Shown here: positions 1 through 7,942 of the stretch, in pieces | Position numbering within the stretch: position 1 is the first letter of the stretch | Layout: each line of letters starts with the position of its first letter | From: Bacillota bacterium | Lineage (GTDB): Bacteria; Bacillota; Proteinivoracia; UBA4975 | Direction of reading: 5' to 3' | Assembly: GCA_012727415.1 (NCBI GenBank) | Contig: JAAYHI010000059.1 | Coordinates: forward strand, 1-12,843 | DNA length: 12,843 bases | Made by a program: the position numbers and the translations under genes | Notes under the pieces: model-generated | What the model was told of the DNA's origin: nothing | The model's input: the letters and a program-made list of their open reading frames with translations, nothing else | The model's database searches: none

Positions 1-25
1 CAGACCAAACTCCGCTGACACAGGT

Positions 26-47
26 AACCGCCACTAAAGTGGCGGTT
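26..47 (-). terminator. Hairpin at the end of ftsY, possible terminator
   Basis: A 9-bp perfect inverted repeat (AACCGCCAC / GTGGCGGTT) with a 4-base loop sits directly at the ftsY stop codon; the stop overlaps the first arm on the transcribed strand. It is placed as the terminator of the acpP-rnc-smc-ftsY group would be. However, the bases after it on the minus strand (ACCTGTGTC) form no U-tract, so it is at best an atypical terminator, and may instead be an mRNA 3'-end stabiliser. Confidence 0.45.
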
Positions 48-913
48 TACACATTCTCCGGGAAAAGAGAATCCACGTACTCCCGGGGCGAAAAAGGCAA
101 CAGGTCTTCCAAGCCTTCTCCCACACCGATATACTTAATCGGGACCTGGTATTTTGCCGCCAGGGCGATGGCGACTCCTCCTTTGGCTGTGCCATCGAGT
201 TTCGTCAGGATGATGCCGCTGGGCTGAACGGCTTGCCGGAAGATGTCCATTTGCTGCATGGCGTTTTGCCCGGTAGCGGCATCGAGGATAAGCAGGGCTT
301 CTACTTCTCCCGGGCGGAGCTTATTGCTTACCCGCATGATTTTTTCAAGTTCCTGCATGAGATTTTTATTGCTGTGCAAACGGCCGGCAGTATCACAAAG
401 GATGATGTCAGCATTACTTGCCTGTTTGGAACTCAAACCGTCAAAAATTGCCGCCGCAGGATCGCTGCCAGGCTTGCCGATGTAGCAGGGAACTCCCGTG
501 CGCCTGCACCAGGCTTCCAACTGCATGTCGCCGGCGGCACGAAAGGTATCAGTGCCAATGACAAACAGCTCTTTGCCTTCGCCGACTAAGCGGTGACAAA
601 GCTTGCCCAGGGAGGTTGTCTTGCCGCTGCCATTAATGCCAACAAATATCCTCACGGGTTTATCCTCGCCGTCGATGTTGAGGATTTCCACCAACTCTTC
701 TTTTAAAGCGAGGAAGACATCCTGAGGTTTTTGTTCCCTGAGCCTGGCGATGATTTCACCTGCAACACCCGGGCCGACATCAGCCAGGAGCAACAGTTCT
801 TCCAGCAGTTCGTAATCACGATGGGCACCAGAGGCAAATACAGCCTGAAAAGCCTGTGCCATTTTATCTCTAGTTTTACTAAGTCCTTCGTGGATTCTCG
901 CCATTAAGCTCAT
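47..913 (-). CDS. ftsY: Signal recognition particle receptor FtsY
   Basis: FtsY is the membrane-associated GTPase that docks the signal recognition particle (Ffh plus 4.5S/scRNA) carrying nascent membrane proteins to the Sec translocon. The 288-residue protein has the N domain (about 1-80) and the SRP-type G domain. Visible GTPase motifs are the P-loop GINGSGKTT (92-100), DTFRAA (122-127), DTAGRLH (174-180), TKLDGTAKGG (237-246) and the closing GVGEGLEDLLPF (263-274). The long acidic A domain of E. coli FtsY is absent, as is common in Gram-positive bacteria. The start ATG overlaps the smc stop by four bases (ATGA), implying coupled translation; a second ATG three codons later is an alternative start. 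It is the last gene of the leftward group. The GDMQ after DTFRAA, where AIEQ is usual, is a minor variation. Confidence 0.97.
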   Translation of the reverse strand: MSLMARIHEGLSKTRDKMAQAFQAVFASGAHRDYELLEELLLLADVGPGVAGEIIARLREQKPQDVFLALKEELVEILNIDGEDKPVRIFVGINGSGKTTSLGKLCHRLVGEGKELFVIGTDTFRAAGDMQLEAWCRRTGVPCYIGKPGSDPAAAIFDGLSSKQASNADIILCDTAGRLHSNKNLMQELEKIMRVSNKLRPGEVEALLILDAATGQNAMQQMDIFRQAVQPSGIILTKLDGTAKGGVAIALAAKYQVPIKYIGVGEGLEDLLPFSPREYVDSLFPENV

Positions 914-3900
914 AGCTGTTCAGTCCTTTGCCTTTCTTCGTTGAGGATAACAGAAATGGGCTGAGAGGAACCTTCTTTATTTAAAGTAATGCCGTACAAG
1001 CTGTCGGAATGCTCCATAGTCTCCCGGCGGTGGGTAATGAGGATAAATTGCCTGTCCTGGGCCAATTGACGCAAGTACTTGGAAAATCTCAGTATGTTAG
1101 TGTCATCCAAAGCTGCTTCGATTTCATCGAGAATGCAGAAGGGCGCAGGGCGCACTGACTGCAGTGCGAAAAGCAAGGCAATAGCAGTTAAAGCCTTTTC
1201 TCCCCCCGACAACAGGGATAATGCCTGAGTCCTCTTGCCGGTAGGGCGGGCAAAGATTTCTATTCCCGTTTCCAGAGGATTCTCTTCGTCATTTAAGGTA
1301 AGATAGGCGCTGCCGCCCTCAAAGAGAATTTTAAATATCCGGGAAAAATGCTCTTGAACCTCGGCAAAGGTCTCCATGAACAGAGTGCGGATTTTCTCAT
1401 CCAGCTCAGCCACCAGGTCCATGATATCCTGAACTGCATGGGCCAGGTCTGACCGCTGGCCTTCCAGGAAACTCAAGCGTTCAGTTAACTTTTTATGCTG
1501 TTGAATTGCCGCCAGGTTGACTTCACCCAGTTGACTGATCTGTTCTTGGATATTTCTTGCTTTTGCCGCCAACTGGTGAAGGGTGAAGCGATTATCCAGG
1601 TACTCCAGTCCCTTGTCAGGATTCAGCCCAAACTGCGACAGCAACTGAGCGGCCATGCCCTCAGTTTCTGCCTGCCAGCGGGCTTTTTTCAAATCTAAAT
1701 CGTGCAAAGAGGCCTGCACCTGCTCCATTTCCTCCCGGAGACTGTCCAAAGCCCGGGTTGCGCTGGTGATATCTCCTTTGGCCTTGTTGCGATTGCTGGC
1801 CTGGACATCCAGGCTGGCGCTGACCTCCTCCAAACCGGCGGCAATCTCTGCAAGAGCCTGATGGGCCTGGGCAATATTTGCCTGCATCTGCCGCTGCTGT
1901 TCCTCCCTGGCGGCGATTTCAGCAGTAAGAGAAGCAATTTCACCTTCCGTTGCAGATTTTTGCAGTTCCAGGGCCTTGCGCTGCCTTTCCAGGTTTTCCC
2001 GATGATTCTGCCAGGAGTACACAGCCAGCTGCAGGCTGTTTTGCCTGGACGACCACAGGGAAACCATGTCCTTAAGCTCTGCCTCATAAGCATTGAATCT
2101 ATCTTTGCAGTCCCGGAGTTTATCCAACCCGGCTTTGTCCTTATCCAACATTGCGGAAATACCCTGCAATTGCTCCCTGACAGCCTGGAGCCGCTGCTCC
2201 AGCTGGACCAGGCGCTGCTGACAATTGCTCTCCTCTTCTGCCAGCTGGCCTTCCCTGAGCTCAGCCTGTTCCAGTTGGGCGCCCAGGCGAATAAGCTCCC
2301 TCTCCAGCTCCTTTTGTTGCCCTGCTATCCCCTGGATTTTTTCTTCAAGCTGGACAAATTTAGCTTTTGCCAGGGAAATAAGCTGCTCTTTTTCAGCTAT
2401 AACCTGGCCTTTGTCTGCCAGCAGCTTTTTCATTGCCGCCAGGGCTGCTCTTCTTTGCAGGGGGCCCTGGGCCTGTCTGCCGAAAGAACCGCCGGTATAC
2501 AAGCCGCGGCTGATTACTTCACCCTCCAGGGTGACGATTTTATACCGATAATTTGAGGCAATTGCCAGCCTGGAGGCCAGGTCGAGGTTTTCTATTACCA
2601 GGACATTGCCTAAGAGCATGGCAATTACCGGCTCCACCTCAGGAGGACATTGCACCAATTCATTGGCCCATCCCAGTACCGGCACGGAAAAACTGCCTTC
2701 AACCTGCCTGATGGGCTTGCGACCTGCTGTCACCGGGACAAAAGTTGCTCTGCCGGCATTGTTCCTTTTAAGAAAATCAATGGCTTGGCGGCAAGCTGCG
2801 TCGGTATCGCAGACGACATATTGCAGCGCGCCCCCCAGGGCGGTTTCAATGGCCAGGCTGTGTTGCGGATTCTTTACTTTTATTAATTCCCCTACTGCCC
2901 CGTATATTCCTCGCAGATGTCCCTGTTCCCTTGCCCTGAGGGCGGCCTTGGTGCCCTGGCCATAGTCCTGCATTTCCTCCTCCATGGCCTGGAACATAGT
3001 GATTTTTTGCTGTACAGTATGCAATTCCTTTTCCGCTTCGGAATGCTCCCTGCGGGCAGCTGCAATGGCAGCGGAGGCAGCGGCGAGTTCATTCTGTAGC
3101 TCAGTCTCTTCTTCAGCCAGAGCTGCCGCCTTTTCCTTTAATTCCTCCTGCTCCCCGGCATAAGCTTGAATCTCATTGCGGATTTCCCGGAGATCGCCCT
3201 GCCAGCGGGCCATGTCTTGCTGCACTGAAGCCAGCTGTCCTGCTAGTTGGGCTTCAATTTCCAGGGCCTTTTCCTTGCTGGAAGCATATTCAGTGCTTGC
3301 TTTTGTTGTCTGCAAGATCAAAGCATCGGCCTTGCCGCAGTAATGTTCGGCGCTGGCCAGCAACCTCCTGACCAGGGAGGCAGCCGCGCCCCGGCGCCCC
3401 TGAGCAACAGTGTAAAGGGTAACGCCATTGCGGGAGTTTTCCAGCTCAGCCTCACAGCTTCCGAACTCTTCCTGGTATTTTTCCAGTTGAGCCTTAAGGC
3501 TGTTGAGGCGTTGGCCCGACCCAGCAATCATGTTGGCGTAATCATTTTGGCGTTGCCGATACAATTCCAACTTGTACTCCAACTGTGTCTGGTCGGCTGC
3601 CAGTTGCGTGCGATTGCCTTCCAGGGCGGCGATAATTCCTGAACATTCCTCTAAGGCAGCGGTGGCTTCGGCAAGCTGGGATTCCAGTTCTTTGCCGGCA
3701 ACCTCTCCGGCAAGCTTGCTGGCCAGCAAACTCTCCCTGCGCTCCTCCAGCTCCCCAAGGCGCCTCTGTAAATCAGCATACCTGGCAGCCCAAAGGGCTA
3801 ATTCAACCTTATCCCCCTCGCTTTTCAGTTCCACAAATACATTAGCCCTGGCTGCGCTTTCCCGGATATCCTCCTCCTGCCCCATGAGCTCGTGAATAAT

Positions 3901-4479
3901 GTCATCAATACGGGTTAGGTTGCCCTGGGTATCTCCCAGTTTTTTCAGTGCTTCACTTTTGCGCATTTTATAAAGGGCGATGCCGGCGGCCTCTTCGAAG
4001 ACCACCCGACGATCCTCCGGGCGGCTGTTAATAATCTCAGCCACCTGTCCCTGTCCAATAATTGAATATGTACCCCGGCCCAGAGAAGTGGAAGCCAGGA
4101 CTTCGTTGATGTCTTTTAAGCGGCAGGGAACCCGGTTGAGAAAGTATTCGCTCTCTCCCGAGCGGTAATAGCGCCTGGTAATGGTAACTTCGCGAAAGTC
4201 CAGGGGAATTTCGTTGTCGCTGTTATCAAGTACCACAGATACTTCGGCAAAGTTCTTTTGGTCGCTCTTTTCGCTGCCTGCATAAATAAGGTCGGTCATT
4301 TTATTGGCCCGTAATATGCGGGGGTTTTGCTCGCCTAAAACCCAGCGAATGGCGTCCACCACATTGCTCTTGCCGCAACCATTGGGGCCTACCAATGCCG
4401 TTATGCCCGGGGAAAAAGTAAATTCAGTTTTGTTGGAAAAGGATTTAAATCCATATAGTTCAAGTCTGACTAAGTGCAT
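910..4479 (-). CDS. smc: Chromosome segregation protein SMC
   Basis: SMC is the ATPase of the bacterial condensin (Smc-ScpA-ScpB), which loops and compacts DNA and resolves sister chromosomes. The 1189-residue length is normal. The N-terminal head carries the Walker A motif GPNGCGKS (31-38) and a conserved QGQ (142-144). A long Ala/Glu/Gln/Leu-rich coiled coil runs from about 170 to 515, then the hinge (about 520-672, starting GIYGAVGEL), then the returning coiled coil. The C-terminal head has the ABC signature LSGGEK (1090-1095), Walker B FCILDE (1114-1119) and a D-loop ALDDTN. The ATG start follows GGAGAGGG at good spacing. It lies 30-odd bases after rnc and overlaps ftsY by 4 bases, so the three genes are very likely cotranscribed, the arrangement known from B. 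subtilis. ScpA and ScpB are not in the window. Confidence 0.98.
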   Translation of the reverse strand: MHLVRLELYGFKSFSNKTEFTFSPGITALVGPNGCGKSNVVDAIRWVLGEQNPRILRANKMTDLIYAGSEKSDQKNFAEVSVVLDNSDNEIPLDFREVTITRRYYRSGESEYFLNRVPCRLKDINEVLASTSLGRGTYSIIGQGQVAEIINSRPEDRRVVFEEAAGIALYKMRKSEALKKLGDTQGNLTRIDDIIHELMGQEEDIRESAARANVFVELKSEGDKVELALWAARYADLQRRLGELEERRESLLASKLAGEVAGKELESQLAEATAALEECSGIIAALEGNRTQLAADQTQLEYKLELYRQRQNDYANMIAGSGQRLNSLKAQLEKYQEEFGSCEAELENSRNGVTLYTVAQGRRGAAASLVRRLLASAEHYCGKADALILQTTKASTEYASSKEKALEIEAQLAGQLASVQQDMARWQGDLREIRNEIQAYAGEQEELKEKAAALAEEETELQNELAAASAAIAAARREHSEAEKELHTVQQKITMFQAMEEEMQDYGQGTKAALRAREQGHLRGIYGAVGELIKVKNPQHSLAIETALGGALQYVVCDTDAACRQAIDFLKRNNAGRATFVPVTAGRKPIRQVEGSFSVPVLGWANELVQCPPEVEPVIAMLLGNVLVIENLDLASRLAIASNYRYKIVTLEGEVISRGLYTGGSFGRQAQGPLQRRAALAAMKKLLADKGQVIAEKEQLISLAKAKFVQLEEKIQGIAGQQKELERELIRLGAQLEQAELREGQLAEEESNCQQRLVQLEQRLQAVREQLQGISAMLDKDKAGLDKLRDCKDRFNAYEAELKDMVSLWSSRQNSLQLAVYSWQNHRENLERQRKALELQKSATEGEIASLTAEIAAREEQQRQMQANIAQAHQALAEIAAGLEEVSASLDVQASNRNKAKGDITSATRALDSLREEMEQVQASLHDLDLKKARWQAETEGMAAQLLSQFGLNPDKGLEYLDNRFTLHQLAAKARNIQEQISQLGEVNLAAIQQHKKLTERLSFLEGQRSDLAHAVQDIMDLVAELDEKIRTLFMETFAEVQEHFSRIFKILFEGGSAYLTLNDEENPLETGIEIFARPTGKRTQALSLLSGGEKALTAIALLFALQSVRPAPFCILDEIEAALDDTNILRFSKYLRQLAQDRQFILITHRRETMEHSDSLYGITLNKEGSSQPISVILNEERQRTEQL

Positions 4480-4513
4480 GGTCCCTCTCCTTTCCCAATA
4501 ATCTTACCACGGA

Positions 4514-5161
4514 CTAGTTCTCCTGTCGATTGCCCAGTGCCTTGCGGGCAGCTGCCTGCTCCGCCTGTTTCTTGGACTTTCCCACTCCTGTGGCCAGGAC
4601 TTTGCCATCCACAGCCAACTCAACCCAAAATGTTTTGTCATGATCGGGGCCGGAATCCCGGATCACCGAATATTCTATTGACTCAGCACCCCGGGCCTGC
4701 ATCTTTTCCTGGAACTGAGATTTATAATCGCTGACAAATTCTTCTGCCAGGGCCCTCTGTAATTGCTCCTGGAAGAGAGGCAAAACAAATTCCCGGGTTT
4801 TCTCCAGTCCCGCAGATAAGTACAAAGCGGCAATGACAGCCTCGAAAGTATCCGCCAGCAGGGATGGACGCAGGCGCCCCCCGGACTTTTCTTCCCCTTT
4901 GCTGATGCGCACCTTGCTGCCCAAATCGAGTTTGCGGGCCACTGACGCCAAGGACTCTTCCCGCACTGTCGCCGCCCGAATTTGGGACATGCGCCCCACC
5001 GATAAATTCTCTTCATTAGAATAGAGCCATTCACTGATAATAACACTCAGGACAGCATCGCCCAGGAATTCCAGGCGCTCATTATGAGCAGCTTCCCCTG
5101 TGGAAGAGTGGGTAATGGCTTCCTTATACAATTGGGACTGAATTGTGTCCAGTTCGTCCAT
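4514..5161 (-). CDS. rnc: Ribonuclease III
   Basis: RNase III cleaves double-stranded RNA and processes pre-rRNA, SRP RNA and mRNAs. The 215-residue protein has the catalytic domain (about 1-135) with the signature HNERLEFLGDAVL (26-38), whose acidic residues bind the catalytic metals, plus the second acidic pair in LADTFEAVIAALYL. A C-terminal double-stranded-RNA-binding domain follows, ending GVGKSKKQAEQAAARKAL. I chose the ATG at 5161, which has GGGAGG nine bases upstream. An in-frame TTG at 5188 would start inside a hairpin arm and is less likely. It is slightly shorter than B. subtilis RNase III (249 residues) but complete in both domains. It lies between acpP and smc, as in Bacillus. 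Confidence 0.97.
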   Translation of the reverse strand: MDELDTIQSQLYKEAITHSSTGEAAHNERLEFLGDAVLSVIISEWLYSNEENLSVGRMSQIRAATVREESLASVARKLDLGSKVRISKGEEKSGGRLRPSLLADTFEAVIAALYLSAGLEKTREFVLPLFQEQLQRALAEEFVSDYKSQFQEKMQARGAESIEYSVIRDSGPDHDKTFWVELAVDGKVLATGVGKSKKQAEQAAARKALGNRQEN

Positions 5162-5184
5162 GAAATCCAGCCTCCCAACAATAA

Positions 5185-5207
5185 TCAAGGCCCGGAAAGG
5201 GCCTTGA
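5185..5207 (-). other. Perfect 9-bp hairpin between acpP and rnc
   Basis: TCAAGGCCC and GGGCCTTGA form a perfect 9-bp stem with a 5-base loop in the 50-base gap between the acpP stop and the rnc ATG. On the transcribed strand it is followed by TTATTGTTGG, not a real U-tract, so it would terminate poorly. It could cap the 3' end of an acpP message, partly attenuate rnc-smc-ftsY, or be a cleavage or control site in the rnc leader. The structure is seen directly; its role is inferred. Confidence 0.6.
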
Positions 5208-5211
5208 GATA

Positions 5212-5445
5212 TTATGCTCTCTCAATATAACTGACAACGTCGCCAATGGTTTGAATCTTGCTGAGCTCCTCGTCAGGAATTTGCATGTCAAATTCCTCTT
5301 CCAACACTAAGAGTAGATCCATGATGTCCAGAGAATCCAGCTCTAAATCAGCCTGCAAGCAGGTGTTGTCGGAAAGTGAATCTTCCGCCACTCCCGCCTG
5401 TTCGGCGATAAGCTTTACAACCTTGTCTCTTACTGAATTGTCCAA
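5212..5445 (-). CDS. acpP: Acyl carrier protein
   Basis: ACP carries growing acyl chains as thioesters on a 4'-phosphopantetheine arm for fatty acid and phospholipid synthesis. The 77-residue acidic protein has the four-helix ACP pattern. The attachment serine is Ser38 in ELDSLDIMDLL, at the start of the helix that docks with partner enzymes. The start is TTG, supported by AAGGGAGG seven bases upstream; an in-frame TAA just upstream rules out a longer form. A consensus-like promoter precedes it, so it can be expressed independently of the upstream genes, as suits so abundant a protein. In B. subtilis fabD and fabG precede it; here a DegV-family gene does. CoaD at the right edge of the window acts in the pathway that makes the CoA donor of the prosthetic group. 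Confidence 0.97.
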   Translation of the reverse strand: MDNSVRDKVVKLIAEQAGVAEDSLSDNTCLQADLELDSLDIMDLLLVLEEEFDMQIPDEELSKIQTIGDVVSYIERA

Positions 5446-5467
5446 TCTTATTCCTCCCTTCGCAGCT

Positions 5468-5496
5468 ATTTTACTAGGATGAATTTAGCAAGTCAA
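5468..5496 (-). promoter_or_regulatory. Promoter of acpP (sigma-A type)
   Basis: On the minus strand TTGACT (5491-5496) and TAAAAT (5468-5473) are separated by exactly 17 bases, a near-consensus vegetative promoter. The -35 box overlaps the degV stop codon. Transcription would start near 5461, giving a leader of about 16 bases that begins just before the ribosome binding site. No clear FapR-type palindrome overlaps it. Confidence 0.7.
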
Positions 5497-6350
5497 GATT
5501 TTTGGACAACCATACCAATGGTCCCCGGACCTGTATGGGTGCCGATTACACTACCTATCTCAGCCAGGTAAGAATTCCTGATGCCAATCCTCTCTTTGGT
5601 CAGCTGGAGTATGTCTTCTGCATACTGGGGATCCTGGGCATGGACAATTGCTATATCAACAGGCCCGGAATGGCCTGCGACAAACTCCCTTGCCCCCTCC
5701 AGCAAATAGGGGACAAATTTATTCATCCCCCGCACTTTTTCCAATGGGGCAACAAAACCATCGCCGTCAATAGTAAGTATGGGCTTTACATTGAGAAGTC
5801 CCCCAATGACCTTGGCCGCCCTGCCGATGCGGCCGTTGCGATGCAAATACTCCAGGGTGGCCACGCCGAAAAAAATCTTCTGCTGTTGATAGAGCCCCCT
5901 CGCATATTCTGCGGCTTCTTCAAGGGAGGCCCCCGCCTGTAGCTTTTCCCAGGTGCTCAACACATTCAGCCCCAAACCCATGGAAGCAGACTTGGAATCG
6001 ACGACAGCAATATTCGCCCCGGTCAGCATCCCTCTGGCAATGGTGGCAGACTGCCATGTCCCGCTTAGCTCACGGGAAATATGAATAGATATGATTCCTT
6101 GGTAGCCTGAATTTAACAAGTTCTGATATAACTCATGGAACTCCCCTGGAGAAGGTTGTGAAGTCCTGGGGGGCATCGGGGCCGCCTCCAGTTTGCGGAA
6201 AAATTCAGCCTGGTTGAGGTCGATACCGTCTTTGTAGACTTCCTCTCCAAAATGAACATTGAGAGGCACCACCGAAATCTCCTTTTCCGCCGCCAGTCTG
6301 GGGTCAATATCAGCAGTGCTGTCGGTTACAATGGCAATATTTTTGTTCAC
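5493..6350 (-). CDS. DegV family fatty-acid-binding protein (FakB-like)
   Basis: DegV proteins bind one long-chain fatty acid; the FakB members present it to the kinase FakA, which makes acyl-phosphate for phospholipid synthesis. The 285-residue length is typical. Family landmarks are VTDSTADI (8-15), TSQPSPGEF (63-71), SRELSGTWQSA (92-102), DSKSASMGLG (118-127) and the C-terminal GTHTGPGTIG (270-279), which line the fatty-acid head-group pocket in known structures. The GTG start has GGGGGA six bases upstream, within the last codons of plsX, and only two bases separate the genes, so it is surely cotranscribed with fapR-plsX. Its place between plsX, whose product makes or uses acyl-phosphate, and acpP supports a FakB-like role. 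The ligand cannot be read from sequence, and fakA is not in the window. Confidence 0.9.
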   Translation of the reverse strand: MNKNIAIVTDSTADIDPRLAAEKEISVVPLNVHFGEEVYKDGIDLNQAEFFRKLEAAPMPPRTSQPSPGEFHELYQNLLNSGYQGIISIHISRELSGTWQSATIARGMLTGANIAVVDSKSASMGLGLNVLSTWEKLQAGASLEEAAEYARGLYQQQKIFFGVATLEYLHRNGRIGRAAKVIGGLLNVKPILTIDGDGFVAPLEKVRGMNKFVPYLLEGAREFVAGHSGPVDIAIVHAQDPQYAEDILQLTKERIGIRNSYLAEIGSVIGTHTGPGTIGMVVQKS

Positions 6351-6352
6351 AA

Positions 6353-7339
6353 TTATTCCCCCATAATCTTAGTCATCGAGGCAATGGTTTGCTCTTTGAC
6401 CAGCACATAAGCCTGATTGAGAATGGCATTCTTTACGTTGCCAGCGTCGGCAGAACCATGGCATTTTATACAAACGCCGTTGATTCCCAATAAAGGTGAA
6501 CCTCCATACTTGGAATAATCCATTTTGTCTTTCAGCGCCTTCAGTGTGTCCTTTAGCAACAATGCGCCAACCTTGCCTTTAACACCTCCCTTACGCACTG
6601 CCTCTTTCATTTGTGAAAATAAAGTATAGGCCACCCCTTCCATGGACTTCAAGAGCACATTGCCGACAAATCCATCGCAAATTAACACATCACAACGGCC
6701 TTCCAAGACTTCCCTGGCCTCAACATTGCCGATAAAGTTCAGCTCCGATTGGGCCAACAGGCCGTAAGTCTGCTTTGCCAGCTCATTGCCTTTCTCAGAC
6801 TCAACCCCTACATTGAGGAGTCCCACCCGGGGGTTTTCCAGCCCAAAGACCGTCCTGGCATATAGCGTACCCATGAGGGCATACTGAAAAAGATTTTCTG
6901 GCTTTGGGTCCATGGTGGCGCCTATGTCAACGGCGACGGTGCCCCTGCCGGTTCTGGTAGGCAGTACAGGAGCCAATGCCGGTTTTGTCACGCCGGGAAT
7001 TCGGCCTACAATTAGGCTTGCCCCCGCCATCAACGCCCCGGTGTTACCGGCGCTGACAACTGCCTGGGCAGTGCCCTCCTTAACCATGCCCAAGGCAACG
7101 ACCATGGAAGAATTCCGTTTCCGGCGAATAGCCATTAGCGGTTTATCTTCATTTTCAATGACTTCTGGCGCTTCAACAATTTCCACATTGGCGGGCATTG
7201 GGCAGATTTCACTAATCCTCTGGCGGTTCCCCACCAGGACAATGTCAATATCCCCCCGCTCTTGGGCGACGGCCACGGCACCTTTGACGATGGCAACGGG
7301 AGCATTATCTCCTCCCATGGCGTCAATTGCAATTCTCAT
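6353..7339 (-). CDS. plsX: Phosphate acyltransferase PlsX
   Basis: PlsX is a peripheral membrane enzyme that reversibly converts acyl-ACP plus phosphate to acyl-phosphate plus ACP; PlsY then uses acyl-phosphate to acylate glycerol-3-phosphate. The 328-residue protein opens with the hallmark MRIAIDAMGGDNAP and contains AVVSAGNTGALMAGA, GVTKPALAPVLPT, LLNVGVESEKGN, DVLICDGFVGNVLLKSMEG and YGGSPLLGINGVCIKCHGSA, all conserved in the family. The ATG start lies three bases after the fapR stop, and its ribosome binding site GGGGAGG is formed by the end of fapR. The fapR-plsX pair is standard in Bacillota, and FapR normally represses plsX. Through acyl-phosphate it links directly to the DegV/FakB-like protein encoded next. 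Confidence 0.98.
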   Translation of the reverse strand: MRIAIDAMGGDNAPVAIVKGAVAVAQERGDIDIVLVGNRQRISEICPMPANVEIVEAPEVIENEDKPLMAIRRKRNSSMVVALGMVKEGTAQAVVSAGNTGALMAGASLIVGRIPGVTKPALAPVLPTRTGRGTVAVDIGATMDPKPENLFQYALMGTLYARTVFGLENPRVGLLNVGVESEKGNELAKQTYGLLAQSELNFIGNVEAREVLEGRCDVLICDGFVGNVLLKSMEGVAYTLFSQMKEAVRKGGVKGKVGALLLKDTLKALKDKMDYSKYGGSPLLGINGVCIKCHGSADAGNVKNAILNQAYVLVKEQTIASMTKIMGE

Positions 7340-7342
7340 TGA

Positions 7343-7891
7343 TTAGACCTCCCCATATAGTATTTTTCCCGAAAATATTACTGCATCTGCACTGGTGGTC
7401 GTAACTTCAAGATGAATTTCATTTCCCTCGCCGGAAACTACCGCGGCGGTACAAATCAATCTTTCTCCGGCATAGACCGGACGAGTAAAGGCAACAAAAG
7501 CCTCAATCCTGTGGTAATCCGGACTGTCCGCCACAAACCGGGCAAGGGAGTTGGCCTGGGCAAAAATATGTTCTGCGCCCACCGTCAGAGAGCGCTCAGA
7601 AACCATATCCATAGTCACGTCCAAGACAGACACACCGCGCACCCCAGGCTCATACTCCCGCAAATTGCCGACAATCTCTCCTTCGCCAAGAGTTTTGGTT
7701 TTGGCATAGGCGTCGTTGGCCACCATCTTCACTCTTTCTCTCAGCTCGGGAATCCCCAGTTCCATCCTGTCCAGGCGAATGGTCTGAATGCTGACGTCAA
7801 ATTTGTCAGCCAGCTCCTGGTCAGTGAGAAATGGGTTTTCATCGATTAGACACTGCAATTCAGACTGTCGAAGCAACTTCTTAGTGCGCAT
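7343..7891 (-). CDS. fapR: Malonyl-CoA-responsive lipid synthesis repressor FapR
   Basis: FapR represses fatty acid and phospholipid genes and leaves DNA when it binds malonyl-CoA, the committed FASII precursor. The 182-residue protein has an N-terminal helix-turn-helix (about 23-43; LTDQELADKFDVSIQTIRLD), a linker helix with IPELRERVK, and a C-terminal hot-dog fold (about 66-182) with the ligand-pocket segment HIFAQANSLA (108-117) and FTRPVYAGER. I chose the ATG at 7891, which has GGGGGGAAG just upstream; an in-frame TTG at 7909 would put that Shine-Dalgarno sequence inside the gene. A strong promoter and a palindrome resembling FapR operators lie immediately upstream, implying autoregulation. 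It leads the fapR-plsX-degV unit. Confidence 0.96.
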   Translation of the reverse strand: MRTKKLLRQSELQCLIDENPFLTDQELADKFDVSIQTIRLDRMELGIPELRERVKMVANDAYAKTKTLGEGEIVGNLREYEPGVRGVSVLDVTMDMVSERSLTVGAEHIFAQANSLARFVADSPDYHRIEAFVAFTRPVYAGERLICTAAVVSGEGNEIHLEVTTTSADAVIFSGKILYGEV

Positions 7892-7912
7892 TTGCTTCCC
7901 CCCAATCAATTA

Positions 7913-7931
7913 TATAACACCCGGTATTATA
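7913..7931 (-). promoter_or_regulatory. Probable FapR operator
   Basis: TATAATACCGGGTGTTATA (minus strand) is a 19-base palindrome in which 8 of 9 base pairs match around a central base. Its core resembles the Bacillus FapR operator (TTAGTACC-N-GRTACTAA as I remember it), keeping TA-N-TACC and the opposing half. It lies between the fapR promoter and start codon, at about +5 to +24 of the predicted transcript, where a bound repressor would block transcription. The palindrome is seen directly; FapR binding is inferred. Confidence 0.7.
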
Positions 7932-7942
7932 ACCTGCTCACA

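Noticed and set aside
233..589. A 118-codon open frame on the plus strand, opposite ftsY
   Set aside because: Antisense to the conserved GTPase domain of ftsY, with no recognisable motif.
1702..2556. A 284-codon open frame on the plus strand, opposite smc
   Set aside because: It lies wholly antisense to the well-supported smc coiled coil, the product looks like low-complexity Leu/Gln/Pro-rich translation of the complementary strand, and there is no family motif. Long antisense frames are expected opposite Ala/Gln/Leu-rich genes.
5161..5188. The longer rnc reading frame from the TTG at 5188
   Set aside because: That start lies within a hairpin arm with no ribosome binding site; the ATG at 5161 has GGGAGG at usable spacing.
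7913..7931. TATAAT-like strings nearest the fapR start as the -10 box
   Set aside because: They lie inside the palindrome and lack a suitably spaced -35 box, whereas 7943-7971 gives a -35/-10 pair at exactly 17 bases.
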